The position numbers and the translations under genes are program-made. A stretch of DNA of 16,531 bases, from assembly GCA_910585565.1 (NCBI GenBank), contig CAJUFC010000071.1:1-16531 (forward strand). Direction: 5' to 3'. The stretch comes from an uncultured Eggerthellaceae bacterium. Its GTDB lineage: Bacteria; Actinomycetota; Coriobacteriia; Coriobacteriales; Eggerthellaceae. The notes under the pieces are model-generated. The model ran no database searches. It was given only the letters and a program-made list of their open reading frames with translations, and had not been told where the DNA came from. This document shows positions 4,034 to 11,883 of the stretch, piece after piece (position 1 is the stretch's first letter; every line of letters starts with the position of its first letter).

Positions 4034-5448
4034 CAGCCGAAGATGAGCTCGCGCTCTTCGCCGGTGAGGGCGGCTCGAGCCTGGTCACGCAGGCGATTGA
4101 CCCCGATGAAGAACTGCCGCATCATGACAACCATCAGGTAGCGACCCTTGGGCGTCAGCGTCAGCTCGTTCGCGTCGTCCGTCGCGAACGCGCCCGAGGC
4201 ACGCATGAACGCCATCTCGAGCGGCAAGCCGCGCTCAACCGAGACGCCGAAGTCGCGCTTGAAGGCGCGCTTGTCCAGCCTGAGGCCGAACAGCTGCATC
4301 ATGAACCGATAGCGCATGCGGTCACGCAGGCCAAACTCGGTCTTGCCCATGATGGACAGACGACCCGCCTCGATGGCCTGGTTGTACTCGACGACCGAGA
4401 ACGTGTTGACGAACAGGGTGCTGCCCAGATACGTGATGCCGCCCGACCCGATGGCTGGGTACTCCTCATAGTTGACGACGTACTCGTCGATCATGGGAGC
4501 ATCCGCCACGCCCTCAAGCGGAAGCGTCGTGTCATGCTCGGGCCGCCCTGACGCAGCGGCAGCAGATGCGACTGACGCAGCTGACTCAGCCGCAGATGGC
4601 GTATCGCGACGCGCGGCAGCCGTCGCAGCCGGCTTGCGCCGGTTGAACGTCCAGGCACTGCCCAGCTCGAACGCGCCCGTATCGAGCAACAGCTCGCAGA
4701 TAATCTCGTAGAAGCGCTGCTCGCGCGCATAATCAACCTTGCCCACCGTGCGCGCCAGCGACTTTTGCACGCTTGGCGACGCCATCAGCGGGTAGAACGT
4801 GACCTGCGACGCACCCGACTCGACGACGCGCTCGATGTCGCGAATCAACGTGTCTTCCGTCTGCGCCGGGAAGTTGAAGATCATGTCGGCGTTCATCGAC
4901 ACGAAATGCGGCGACGCCTCGCGAATGCGCTCAACGATCTCGTCGCCCGAGCCATACTTGTCGTAGCGGTCCATCTGCTTGAGCAGCCCATCATCGAAGC
5001 TCTGCACCCCGACGGACAGGCGCTGCACGCGCCCTTCCAGCTTTTCCAGATACGAAGGAATCAGATGGTTGGGATTGGTCTCGCTTGACACCTCCCGGAT
5101 GGAGAACGTCTCGCGCGCCAGGTCAATCGTCTCGCACAGCTCATCGAGGAGAATCGTGGGCGTGCCGCCGCCGATGTAGACGCTGTCGAAGTCATAGCCC
5201 GCCTCGGCCAGCATCATCATCTCTTTGCGCATGTTCGCGAAGTACGGGCGTGCCCGATCCTCGGCGAACGGGAAGCGGTTGAACGAGCAATAGGGGCACA
5301 GCCGCTCGCAGAACGGCACGTGCATGTAGAGCATATAGCGCTTTTCTGGCTGCGGAGCGGGAAGCGTCGAGCCCACTGCTGGTCGCAGCTTGAGATAGTT
5401 GTTCGTGGTCGATTCGACGACCCTGGTGAGGATTCGTTCAGACAGCAC
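4033..5448 (-). CDS. HemN-like radical SAM protein (coproporphyrinogen III oxidase family)
   Basis: A 471-aa radical SAM protein related to HemN/HemW/HutW, involved in anaerobic haem metabolism or haem handling. The [4Fe-4S] motif CxxxCxxC is Cys47, Cys51 and Cys54 within HVPFCERLCPYCSF. The SAM-binding glycines are YIGGGTPT at 92-98, then ETNPNHL and SVGVQSFDD around 123-153 as in HemN relatives. The C-terminal part (about 320-471) resembles the HemN C-terminal region. Residues 272-315 are an Ala/Ser/Arg-rich low-complexity insert between two conserved blocks. The start is GTG, 9 nt after the purD stop, with GGAGTAGGG overlapping that stop. It sits in a run with purD and the prepilin peptidase. 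The exact substrate is unclear; true HemN, a haem chaperone and a haem-degrading enzyme all remain possible. Confidence 0.82.
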   Translation of the reverse strand: MLSERILTRVVESTTNNYLKLRPAVGSTLPAPQPEKRYMLYMHVPFCERLCPYCSFNRFPFAEDRARPYFANMRKEMMMLAEAGYDFDSVYIGGGTPTILLDELCETIDLARETFSIREVSSETNPNHLIPSYLEKLEGRVQRLSVGVQSFDDGLLKQMDRYDKYGSGDEIVERIREASPHFVSMNADMIFNFPAQTEDTLIRDIERVVESGASQVTFYPLMASPSVQKSLARTVGKVDYAREQRFYEIICELLLDTGAFELGSAWTFNRRKPAATAAARRDTPSAAESAASVASAAAASGRPEHDTTLPLEGVADAPMIDEYVVNYEEYPAIGSGGITYLGSTLFVNTFSVVEYNQAIEAGRLSIMGKTEFGLRDRMRYRFMMQLFGLRLDKRAFKRDFGVSVERGLPLEMAFMRASGAFATDDANELTLTPKGRYLMVVMMRQFFIGVNRLRDQARAALTGEERELIFG

Positions 5449-5457
5449 AGGCGCACC

Positions 5458-6750
5458 CTACTCCCACGCGCTGCGGCCCCTGAGGGCGCGCTCGCCGATG
5501 TCGCGGCGCAGCTGCTTGCCGTCGAACTCGATGAGGTCGCACGCCTCGTAGGCGCGGTCGCGGGCAGCCTCGAAGGTGTCACCGAGCGCGACGACGTTCA
5601 GCACGCGCCCGCCAGCCGTGACGAGCTCGCCAGCGTCGCTCACAGCCGTGCCCGCATGGAACACGGTGACGCCATCCAGCGCCTCTGCCTCCTCGATGCC
5701 CGTGATGACCTTGCCCTTCTCGTATGCCCCGGGGTACCCCGCGCTTGCCAGCACGACGGCCACCGCCCACTGGTCCGACCAGTCCAGCTCGATTGCCTCG
5801 GCGTCACCCACGGCGACGGCCTGCATGACCTCGGCGAGGTCGCTTTCGAGGCGCGGCAGCACGACCTGGGTCTCCGGGTCGCCAAAGCGCACGTTGTACT
5901 CGACGATGCGCGGACCGCTCGGCGTCAGCATGAAGCCGCCGTAGAGCGTACCGCGATAGGCCGGCACCGCAGCTGCCGCCGTCTCCATGATGGAGACCAT
6001 GGCCGCCATCTCGTCGTCAGTGACGATGGGGACAGGCGAATAGACGCCCATGCCGCCTGTGTTGGGGCCGGTGTCGCCCTCATAGGCGCGCTTGTGGTCC
6101 TGCGAGGGGGCCATCGGAAAGCTCTTGCCGTCCGTCACGAACGACAGCATCGAGCATTCGGGGCCCGTCATGCACTCCTCGATGACGACGCGCGAGCCCG
6201 CGTCACCGAATGCCCCGTCGAAGCAGGCGCGCACGGCGTCTTCGGCATCGGCCAGCGTCTCGGCAACAACGACGCCCTTGCCAGCCGCCAGCCCGTCGGC
6301 CTTCACGACGATAGGGGCGCCCTGCTCACGCACATAAGCCAACGCGTCTTCGGCATTCTCGAATGCCGCATAGGCAGCCGTGGGAATGCAGGCGTCATCC
6401 ATGAAGCGCTTGGCAAACTCCTTGGAGCCCTCCAGCATGGCCTCGGCCTGGCCGGGCCCATAGACCGCGATGCCCTGTTCGCGCAGCACGTCGGCCACGC
6501 CCGCCACCAGCGGCGCCTCGGGCCCGATGACCACGAGGTCGACGCCGTGCTCGCGCGCGAAGAGCGCCACTGCGGCCGCATCCATCGGGTCGAGCGCCAC
6601 GTTCTCAGAGGCGCCCCCTGCCGCTAGCGGCATGCCGGCGGTGCCTCCGTTGCCCGGAGCCACCCACAGCGCCTCTGCCTGCGGCGACTTCGCCAAAGCC
6701 CACGCGATCGCATGCTCTCTGCCGCCACTGCCCAAAACCAATATACGCAT
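5458..6750 (-). CDS. purD: Phosphoribosylamine-glycine ligase (GAR synthetase)
   Basis: Second step of de novo purine synthesis: ATP-dependent joining of phosphoribosylamine and glycine to give GAR, in the cytoplasm. At 430 aa it matches the usual length. It opens with MRILVLGSGGREHAIAWAL, continues with PGNGGT, and has the ATP-grasp segment VKADGLAAGKGVVVAE in the middle. It then shows NTGGMGVYSP and the metal/ATP-binding stretch IVEYNVRFGDPETQ. I start at the ATG at 6750 because AAGGAGG ends 6 nt before it; a GTG one codon upstream would leave only 3 nt. It lies 91 bp downstream of purA and 9 nt before the radical SAM gene, probably in one transcript. Confidence 0.97.
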   Translation of the reverse strand: MRILVLGSGGREHAIAWALAKSPQAEALWVAPGNGGTAGMPLAAGGASENVALDPMDAAAVALFAREHGVDLVVIGPEAPLVAGVADVLREQGIAVYGPGQAEAMLEGSKEFAKRFMDDACIPTAAYAAFENAEDALAYVREQGAPIVVKADGLAAGKGVVVAETLADAEDAVRACFDGAFGDAGSRVVIEECMTGPECSMLSFVTDGKSFPMAPSQDHKRAYEGDTGPNTGGMGVYSPVPIVTDDEMAAMVSIMETAAAAVPAYRGTLYGGFMLTPSGPRIVEYNVRFGDPETQVVLPRLESDLAEVMQAVAVGDAEAIELDWSDQWAVAVVLASAGYPGAYEKGKVITGIEEAEALDGVTVFHAGTAVSDAGELVTAGGRVLNVVALGDTFEAARDRAYEACDLIEFDGKQLRRDIGERALRGRSAWE

Positions 6751-6786
6751 CACGCGCCTCCTTGGAAGGTCATGTCAAAGCGAACG

Positions 6787-6808
6787 CCTGCGGCATCACC
6801 GCCGCAGG
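6787..6808 (-). promoter_or_regulatory. Hairpin in the purA-purD gap
   Basis: CCTGCGGC and GCCGCAGG form a perfect 8-bp stem around a 6-nt loop between the purA stop and the purD ribosome binding site. No T tract follows on the minus strand, so it is more likely an mRNA-stabilising or attenuating hairpin than a terminator. Confidence 0.45.
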
Positions 6809-6841
6809 GCCGCCTCTTCGCCACTCGATCGATCCGCCGAC

Positions 6842-8152
6842 CTACCAGCCGCGCAGAATCGTCTGATCGCGGTCGGCACCCACCGACACGATCGAAATCT
6901 TCACGCCGACGATGTCCTCAAGATGCTCGATGTAGGCACGCGTCGTCGCGGGCAGCTCCTCGTAGGTCTCGCACGCCGTGATGTCTGCGCCCTTCCAGCC
7001 CGGCAGCTCCTCGTACACGGGGCGCGCGTGGAACAGGACCGACTGCTGCATCGGGAAGTAATCGTAACGCTGGCCGTCGCACTCGTAGGCAACGCACACC
7101 TTGATGGTGTCGAACGCGCTGAGCACGTCGAGCTTGGTGAGCGCTATATCGGTGAGGCCGTTCACCTCGGCGGAGTAGCGGGCGATGACCGCATCGAACC
7201 AACCGCACCGGCGCTTGCGCCCCGTCGTGACGCCGAACTCGTGCCCGACCTCGCACAGCGTCGCGCCGTCGATGGCGTCCTGTCCGCATCCGCCGTCCTC
7301 GGCGAATTTGAGCTCCGTTGGGAACGGGCCGCCGCCCACGCGCGTCGTGTATGCCTTGGAGATGCCAAGCACGCGGTCGATGACGCCCGGGCCCACGCCA
7401 GCGCCCGTGCATGCGCCGCCCGAGCAACAGCTCGAGGACGTGACATAGGGGTACGTGCCGTGGTCGATATCGAGCATCGTGCCCTGCGCGCCCTCGAACA
7501 GCACGCTTTTGCCCTCGTCGAGGGCGACATTGATCATGTGAGCCGTCTCGGCCATATACGGCTTGAGGATGCGTGCGTACGGCAGGTACTCTTCGCAAAT
7601 CTCGTCCACCGTGTAGGTCTGCAGCCCGTATATCTTTTGCAGGATGGGATTCTTCTGCTGAAGCGTAGTGTCCACCTTGAGGCGAAAGATCTTCTCGTCC
7701 ATCAGGTCTTGCACGCGTATGCCGCGGCGCGCGATCTTGTCCTGGTAGCACGGGCCGATGCCGCGCTTGGTCGTACCGATCTGGTTGTTGCCGAGCCGCT
7801 TCTCCTCGGCGCCGTCGAGCACCTTGTGATACGGCATGATCACGTGCGCGTCGCACGATATCTTCAGCCTCTCGCAGCTGATGCCCTCAGCCTCGAGCAG
7901 CGCCATCTCCTTTACCAGCACGCCGGGGTCAACGACGACGCCGTTGCCGATGACGGGCACCGCCTGCTCGTACATGACGCCCGACGGCATCAGGTGCAGC
8001 GCCAGCTTCGTGTCGCCGTGGATGACGGTGTGGCCTGCGTTGTTGCCACCCTGGAATCGCACGACGTAGTCATAGTCGCTCGCTATCAGGTCCGTAATCT
8101 TGCCCTTGCCTTCGTCTCCCCATTGGGTGCCGACGAGAACTGTCGATGGCAT
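6842..8152 (-). CDS. purA: Adenylosuccinate synthetase
   Basis: Converts IMP, aspartate and GTP to adenylosuccinate, the first committed step to AMP. The 436-aa length is as expected. The N-terminal GTP-binding loop VGTQWGDEGKGK carries the catalytic Asp. Other family blocks follow: GGNNAGHT near 35, TTKRGIGPCYQDK near 129, SGGACTGAGVGP, TTRVGGGPFPTE, and GRKRRCGWFDAV. Asp/GTP-binding residues near the C-terminus are in place. The ATG at 8152 is preceded by GAAGGGAAG. It begins 69 bp after dnaB, without a convincing strong promoter between them, and leads into purD, so purine genes are coupled to the replication/ribosome block. Confidence 0.97.
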   Translation of the reverse strand: MPSTVLVGTQWGDEGKGKITDLIASDYDYVVRFQGGNNAGHTVIHGDTKLALHLMPSGVMYEQAVPVIGNGVVVDPGVLVKEMALLEAEGISCERLKISCDAHVIMPYHKVLDGAEEKRLGNNQIGTTKRGIGPCYQDKIARRGIRVQDLMDEKIFRLKVDTTLQQKNPILQKIYGLQTYTVDEICEEYLPYARILKPYMAETAHMINVALDEGKSVLFEGAQGTMLDIDHGTYPYVTSSSCCSGGACTGAGVGPGVIDRVLGISKAYTTRVGGGPFPTELKFAEDGGCGQDAIDGATLCEVGHEFGVTTGRKRRCGWFDAVIARYSAEVNGLTDIALTKLDVLSAFDTIKVCVAYECDGQRYDYFPMQQSVLFHARPVYEELPGWKGADITACETYEELPATTRAYIEHLEDIVGVKISIVSVGADRDQTILRGW

Positions 8153-8221
8153 TGCGCTTCCCTTCTATATAGTGGCCAATGCGTTCATTCTAGCGGTTTG
8201 GCCGCCGAGCTGCGCCCAGTC

Positions 8222-9607
8222 CTAGAATTCCCCGATGCGCGAGGCGTCGAAGAAGTCGCCGAACTTGGTGAACTCGGGGTTGAACGACATCGTGATGTCG
8301 CGCGTGGGGCCGTTGCGGTGCTTGGCGACGATGAGCGTCGCGGTGCCCAGGTCGGGACGGTCGTTGCTTTCCGCCTCCACCTCGTCCATCGAGCGGTCGA
8401 TGAACATGACGATGTCGGCGTCCTGCTCGATGGAGCCCGATTCGCGCAGGTCGGCGAGCATCGGGCGCTTCTTGCCGCGCATCTCGACGGCTCGATTGAG
8501 CTGCGACAGCGCGATGACCGGCATGTCCATTTCCTTGGCAAGCACCTTGAGTCCGCGCGAGATCTCGCCGACCTCGACGGCGCGGTTGCCGTCGCGCCGC
8601 ACGACCGGCGGCTGCATGAGCTGCAGGTAGTCAACGATGATGAGACCGCGCTTGTCGGTGCCCACGATATGCCTGAGTTCGCGCCGTGCCTTGGCGCGTG
8701 CCTCCATGATCGACAGGCCCGGCGTGTCGTCGATGTACATTTCCAGCCCCGACAGCCGCGCGGACGCGTCTGCGATCTCGCCCCAGTCGCCCTCGGCCAC
8801 CTTGCCGCTGCGCAGCTTGCTCAGCGATACGCGCGCCTCGGCGCCGATGATGCGCTGGACGAGCTGACCGGCACTCATTTCGAGGGAGAAGAAGGCAACC
8901 GCAACGCCGGCCTTGGCGGCGTTGGTGGCCAAGTTGAGCGCGAAGGCAGTCTTGCCCACACCTGGGCGGGCCGCCAAGATGACGAGGTCTCCGCCGCGAA
9001 AGCCGTGAAAGAGATCGTCGACGTCGCGAAACCCAGTCGGCACGCCGATGATGCTATCTCCCTGGGTGGCTATGCGCGAGAGCTCGGCAAACGCGTCCTC
9101 GACCAGCTTGTCCATCTTCGAGAAGCTGGAGGAGACGCGCTTCTCGGTCACGCGGAACAGTGTGGACTCAGCCGAGTCGACCACCTCGTTCAGGTCGTCG
9201 GGCGCGTTGTAGGCCAGCGCGTTGATCTCGGCAGCGGCGCGTATCAGCTCGCGCTGGATGGCCGTGCGCTTGACGATCTCCATATGGTGGCGCCAGTTGG
9301 TGAGCGCGAACGTGTTGCCGTTGAGGTCGAGCAGATACGAACGTCCGCCAGCAGATTCGAGCTGGCCGCGAGCCTGCAGCTTGTCCGCGAGCGAAATGAC
9401 ATCCGTGCGCATGCCCTCTTGGGTCATTTCGTGGATGGCCTCAAACACCAGCTTGTGCGCGGTGCGATAGAACTGCTCGGGCTTGAGGTTGATGACGACC
9501 TCGTAGCAGGCTTCCTCATTCAGAAGGCACGATGCCAAGACGGCCTGTTCCGCCTCTATGTCGTTGGGGAGCTGAAGGTGCTGCGCACTGTCGAGAGAGT
9601 CTGGCAC
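8222..9607 (-). CDS. dnaB: Replicative DNA helicase DnaB
   Basis: Hexameric 5'-3' helicase that unwinds the replication fork and loads primase. At 461 aa it is normal length. The N-terminal domain starts at about residue 14 (LPNDIEAEQAVLASCL). The RecA-like domain has Walker A ARPGVGKTA at 213-221, Walker B IIVDYLQL at 323-330, and the later blocks IALSQLNRAVE, LADLRESGSIEQDAD and VAKHRNGPT. No intein or large insert is seen. The start is GTG at 9607, chosen because AAAGGAG lies about 6 nt upstream and the family's opening sequence follows at once. It is downstream of rplI, the order common in many bacteria. Confidence 0.97.
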   Translation of the reverse strand: MPDSLDSAQHLQLPNDIEAEQAVLASCLLNEEACYEVVINLKPEQFYRTAHKLVFEAIHEMTQEGMRTDVISLADKLQARGQLESAGGRSYLLDLNGNTFALTNWRHHMEIVKRTAIQRELIRAAAEINALAYNAPDDLNEVVDSAESTLFRVTEKRVSSSFSKMDKLVEDAFAELSRIATQGDSIIGVPTGFRDVDDLFHGFRGGDLVILAARPGVGKTAFALNLATNAAKAGVAVAFFSLEMSAGQLVQRIIGAEARVSLSKLRSGKVAEGDWGEIADASARLSGLEMYIDDTPGLSIMEARAKARRELRHIVGTDKRGLIIVDYLQLMQPPVVRRDGNRAVEVGEISRGLKVLAKEMDMPVIALSQLNRAVEMRGKKRPMLADLRESGSIEQDADIVMFIDRSMDEVEAESNDRPDLGTATLIVAKHRNGPTRDITMSFNPEFTKFGDFFDASRIGEF

Positions 9608-9698
9608 ATCCGCTCCTTTGCTTCGAGACGCCTCCTTGCCCTAGCGGCTGGATGCCTTACGCCGTACGCGCACAGGCGCTGCATGCAGCCGCTAAGGT

Positions 9699-9745
9699 CC
9701 GGGCTGGGCGCCGCGCGGCCCAGCGGGCGTTGCGCCCCAGCCCGG
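9699..9745 (-). terminator. GC-rich hairpin after rplI
   Basis: CCGGGCTGGG (9699-9708) pairs with CCCAGCCCGG (9736-9745), extendable by four pairs with one bulge. It lies 9 nt after the rplI stop in the 147-bp gap before dnaB. There is no T tract, so it may act as a partial terminator or protect the 3' end of the ribosomal-protein mRNA. A separate 10-bp palindrome, CTGCATGCAG, is at 9679-9688. Confidence 0.45.
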
Positions 9746-9754
9746 AACAAGCGC

Positions 9755-10447
9755 TTATTTCTCTTCGGCCTCTTCGAGGGCCTCGGCCTGAGCCTCGGCG
9801 CTCGGCTCGGCGGCCACGCCCTGCGCAGCCGTGGCATCGTCCTGGACGCTCGGCGTGAGCTCGGCCTCGATGGCGTCGGCGACTGCCTCGCCAGCGGCGA
9901 CGGCCTCAGCCTCGATGGCGGCCTCCTGCACCTCGGCGGCAGGCTCTGCCACGTCACCCTGCGCGATGGTGTCTGCCGGGTCAGCGGCCTCGTCCTCGAC
10001 GCCCTCGCCCTTGACGACGACGTTGACGGTCGCCTTGATGGTGCGGTAGATGTCAACCTCCACCGGGTACTCGCCGACCACCTTGATCGGCTTGCCCAGC
10101 TGGACGCGACGCTTGTCCAGCTCGATGTCGAGCTCCTTCATGATGGCGTCTGCGACCATGGGGGCCGTGACCGAGCCGAACAGCTGGCCCTCTTCGCCCA
10201 CCTGGGCCTCGACGACCACGTTGAGGCCGTTCAGCTTCTCGGCCAGCGCGTTTGCGTCAGAGACGCGCACTTCCTCGCGCTTCTCGATGTTGGCACGACG
10301 CTGCTCGAGCTGCTTGAGATTGCCCGGGGTCGCCTTGACGGCGTAGCCCTGACGCAGAAGATAGTTGTTCGCGAAGCCGCGAGCGACATCGATGACGTCG
10401 CCTTCGCCGCCACGTCCGCGAAGCTCTTTAAGCAAAATAACCTGCAT
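9755..10447 (-). CDS. rplI: Large-subunit ribosomal protein bL9 with long acidic tail
   Basis: bL9 binds 23S rRNA domain V and protrudes from the 50S subunit. Residues 1-147 are a complete L9: the N-domain MQVILLKELRGRGGEGDVID with VARGFANNYLLRQG, the long linker helix (about 41-75) and the C-domain ending in VDIYRTIKATVNVVV. Most L9 proteins stop near 150 aa. This one runs to 230, adding roughly 80 residues made almost entirely of Ala, Glu, Asp, Val and Gln with no aromatic residue. The tail is in frame, uses normal GC-rich codons and ends at TAA. The ATG is 10 nt after the rpsR stop, with GGAGG overlapping that stop. Confidence 0.95.
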   Translation of the reverse strand: MQVILLKELRGRGGEGDVIDVARGFANNYLLRQGYAVKATPGNLKQLEQRRANIEKREEVRVSDANALAEKLNGLNVVVEAQVGEEGQLFGSVTAPMVADAIMKELDIELDKRRVQLGKPIKVVGEYPVEVDIYRTIKATVNVVVKGEGVEDEAADPADTIAQGDVAEPAAEVQEAAIEAEAVAAGEAVADAIEAELTPSVQDDATAAQGVAAEPSAEAQAEALEEAEEK

Positions 10448-10457
10448 GGCTTACCTC

Positions 10458-10721
10458 CTAACGGTTGCGGCGACGATCGCCACGGCCGCTGACAGCGGGA
10501 ACCGAATAGGGAATGAGAGCCATGACGCGAGCGCGCTTGATGGCGTTCGCAATGTCACGCTGATGCTGGCTGCAGGCACCCGTGACGCGCCTCGGCTTGA
10601 TCTTGCCGCGGTCGGTCGTGTACTTGCGCAGCATCTGCGTGTCCTTGTAATCGATGAACTCAGCGTGCTCTTTGCAGAATTGGCACTGCTTATGGCGCTG
10701 ATGCTTCTGATAGTCGGCCAT
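10458..10721 (-). CDS. rpsR: Small-subunit ribosomal protein bS18, zinc-binding form
   Basis: bS18 pairs with bS6 on the platform of the 30S subunit. The 87-aa product has the core KYTTDRGKIKPRRVTGACSQHQRDIANAIKRARVMALIPY. Cys13, Cys16, Cys50 and His53 form a likely zinc site, so it is the C+ form; zinc-free paralogues exist in other genomes. A basic C-terminus (RGDRRRNR) ends the protein. AGAGG precedes the ATG. It lies 21 bp after ssb and feeds directly into rplI. Confidence 0.97.
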   Translation of the reverse strand: MADYQKHQRHKQCQFCKEHAEFIDYKDTQMLRKYTTDRGKIKPRRVTGACSQHQRDIANAIKRARVMALIPYSVPAVSGRGDRRRNR

Positions 10722-10742
10722 TGTGTGAAACCTCTTACTTTC

Positions 10743-11204
10743 TTAGAAGGGGATGTCCTCGTCGTATACGGAAGAGTTCGTATCCACCACAGGCGTTGAC
10801 GGTGCGCTGTAGGCAGCCGCGCCGCCATAGCTGCTCTGGCCGCCGCCAAAGCCGCCACCCTGGCTGTTGCCACCACGGTTGCCGCCCGAGAAGTCCAGGT
10901 CGTCGATGATGACCTCGATCTTGGACCGCTTCTGCCCGTCGCGCTCCCACTGGCTGTAGCGCAGCTTGCCCTCGATCATCACGCGCTGCCCCTTGGCGAG
11001 GTAGTTCGCGACGTTTTGGGCACGGGTGCCGAACATGGTGCAGTCGATGAAGTTCGCATAGTCTTCCCACTCGCCCGTCTGGCTGTTCTTGCGACGGTCG
11101 TTGACTGCGATACCCAGCGACATCACCGGCATGCCCGACTGCGTCGTGCGCACTTCGGGGTCACGCGTGAGGTTTCCGCTCAAGACAACACGATTGATGC
11201 TCAT
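10743..11204 (-). CDS. ssb: Single-stranded DNA-binding protein
   Basis: Binds single-stranded DNA as a tetramer in replication, repair and recombination. The 153-aa protein has an OB fold over residues 1-105, starting SINRVVLSGNLTRDPEVRTT and including the WEDYANFIDCTMFGTRAQNV and QRVMIEGKLRYSQW blocks. A flexible Gly/Ser/Asn linker follows (about 107-140), then the acidic tip DEDIPF that recruits partner proteins. The ATG has AGAGGA about 7 nt upstream. Position between rpsF and rpsR is standard. Confidence 0.97.
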   Translation of the reverse strand: MSINRVVLSGNLTRDPEVRTTQSGMPVMSLGIAVNDRRKNSQTGEWEDYANFIDCTMFGTRAQNVANYLAKGQRVMIEGKLRYSQWERDGQKRSKIEVIIDDLDFSGGNRGGNSQGGGFGGGQSSYGGAAAYSAPSTPVVDTNSSVYDEDIPF

Positions 11205-11231
11205 TTGAAGTCCTCTTCCTGAAAATCCAAA

Positions 11232-11525
11232 CTAATCTCGGTCGGTGCGGGCAACGATCATGTGACGCATGACTGCATCGTTGATGCGCAGGACGCGATC
11301 CATCTCAGCGATCATGGTCGGATCAGCATGGAAATCGACGAGGGTGTAATCGGCATCTGTCTGGCCGTTGATCTCGTAGGCAAGTTTACGCCTTCCCCAC
11401 TCGTCAACGTTGTCGATCTCGCCCTTGGAATCCTTGACGATCGTCTCGATGCGGTTCATCACATTGGCACGAGCGTCGTCTTCCGTGTTCGGAGCGACAA
11501 AAAACAGCAATTCGTAAGCCTTCAT
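11232..11525 (-). CDS. rpsF: Small-subunit ribosomal protein bS6
   Basis: bS6 forms a heterodimer with bS18 and binds 16S rRNA on the 30S platform. The 97-aa product is of normal length. It has the opening strand MKAYELLFFVAP, the block DEWGRRKLAYEINGQTDADYTLVDFHA and the ending LRINDAVMRHMIVARTD, all characteristic. The ribosome binding site GGAGG is about 6 nt before the ATG. It heads the rpsF-ssb-rpsR-rplI-dnaB run and is preceded by a hairpin that may bind the S6:S18 complex. Confidence 0.96.
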   Translation of the reverse strand: MKAYELLFFVAPNTEDDARANVMNRIETIVKDSKGEIDNVDEWGRRKLAYEINGQTDADYTLVDFHADPTMIAEMDRVLRINDAVMRHMIVARTDRD

Positions 11526-11540
11526 CAGCTCACCTCCTCT

Positions 11541-11597
11541 GGACTAAACGGCCCTGGACAGGTGGTACCAGGGCAGGACAAACTCGTCTAGTTTATC
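11541..11597 (-). promoter_or_regulatory. Candidate S6:S18 autoregulatory leader of rpsF
   Basis: On the minus strand CCCTGG (11573-11568) pairs with CCAGGG (11557-11552) around a 10-nt loop, and CCG follows immediately (11551-11549). Flanking TAAA and TTTA can pair to make a base stem. Published work describes an rpsF leader hairpin with a conserved CCG that copies the S6:S18 site of 16S rRNA and allows feedback repression. The match here is by eye and the lower stem is weak. Confidence 0.5.
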
Positions 11598-11883
11598 AGA
11601 AAGCCCCCGAATACGCTCCGTCGATTTCCATATTTCCGCTGCTCGCTGCTCGATGCTGGCCGCTGCATCGAAGCATGGCTCGACTATAGCGCCGCCATTC
11701 GACAGATGTGTGACAGAACGACGCGCTGAAGCCTGACGCGCTTTGCATGCGCGACCGATGCGGAGCCGACAATACGCAAACAGGGATCGTGTAGGTGTTC
11801 GACGGCGCTCGCTTGCGCCCTAGACGCATTTCTAACACGATAGAGACAAAGGCTGGACCGCCTTTGAACGGGAATCGAACGAT
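11598..11883. other. Intergenic stretch between phosphatase and rpsF
   Basis: No gene supported; frames here lack ribosome binding sites and overlap real genes out of phase. It should hold the promoter of the rpsF operon. TATAGT on the minus strand (11688-11683) is a possible -10 but has no good -35. Two short hairpins are present: GGCGC/GCGCC at 11804-11819 and AAAGGC/GCCTTT at 11848-11865. The second lies 18 bp past the phosphatase stop but lacks a T tract. Confidence 0.5.

Noticed and set aside
5320..6627. A 435-codon + strand frame antisense to purD and the radical SAM gene
   Set aside because: Same antisense artefact; composition is unlike a folded protein and purD is unambiguous.
6470..10492. 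A 1340-codon open frame on the + strand antisense to purD, purA, dnaB and rplI
   Set aside because: It is the mirror of four certain genes; GC-rich codon bias removes stops from the opposite strand. The translation is His/Arg/Leu/Asp-rich with no domain and no ribosome binding site.
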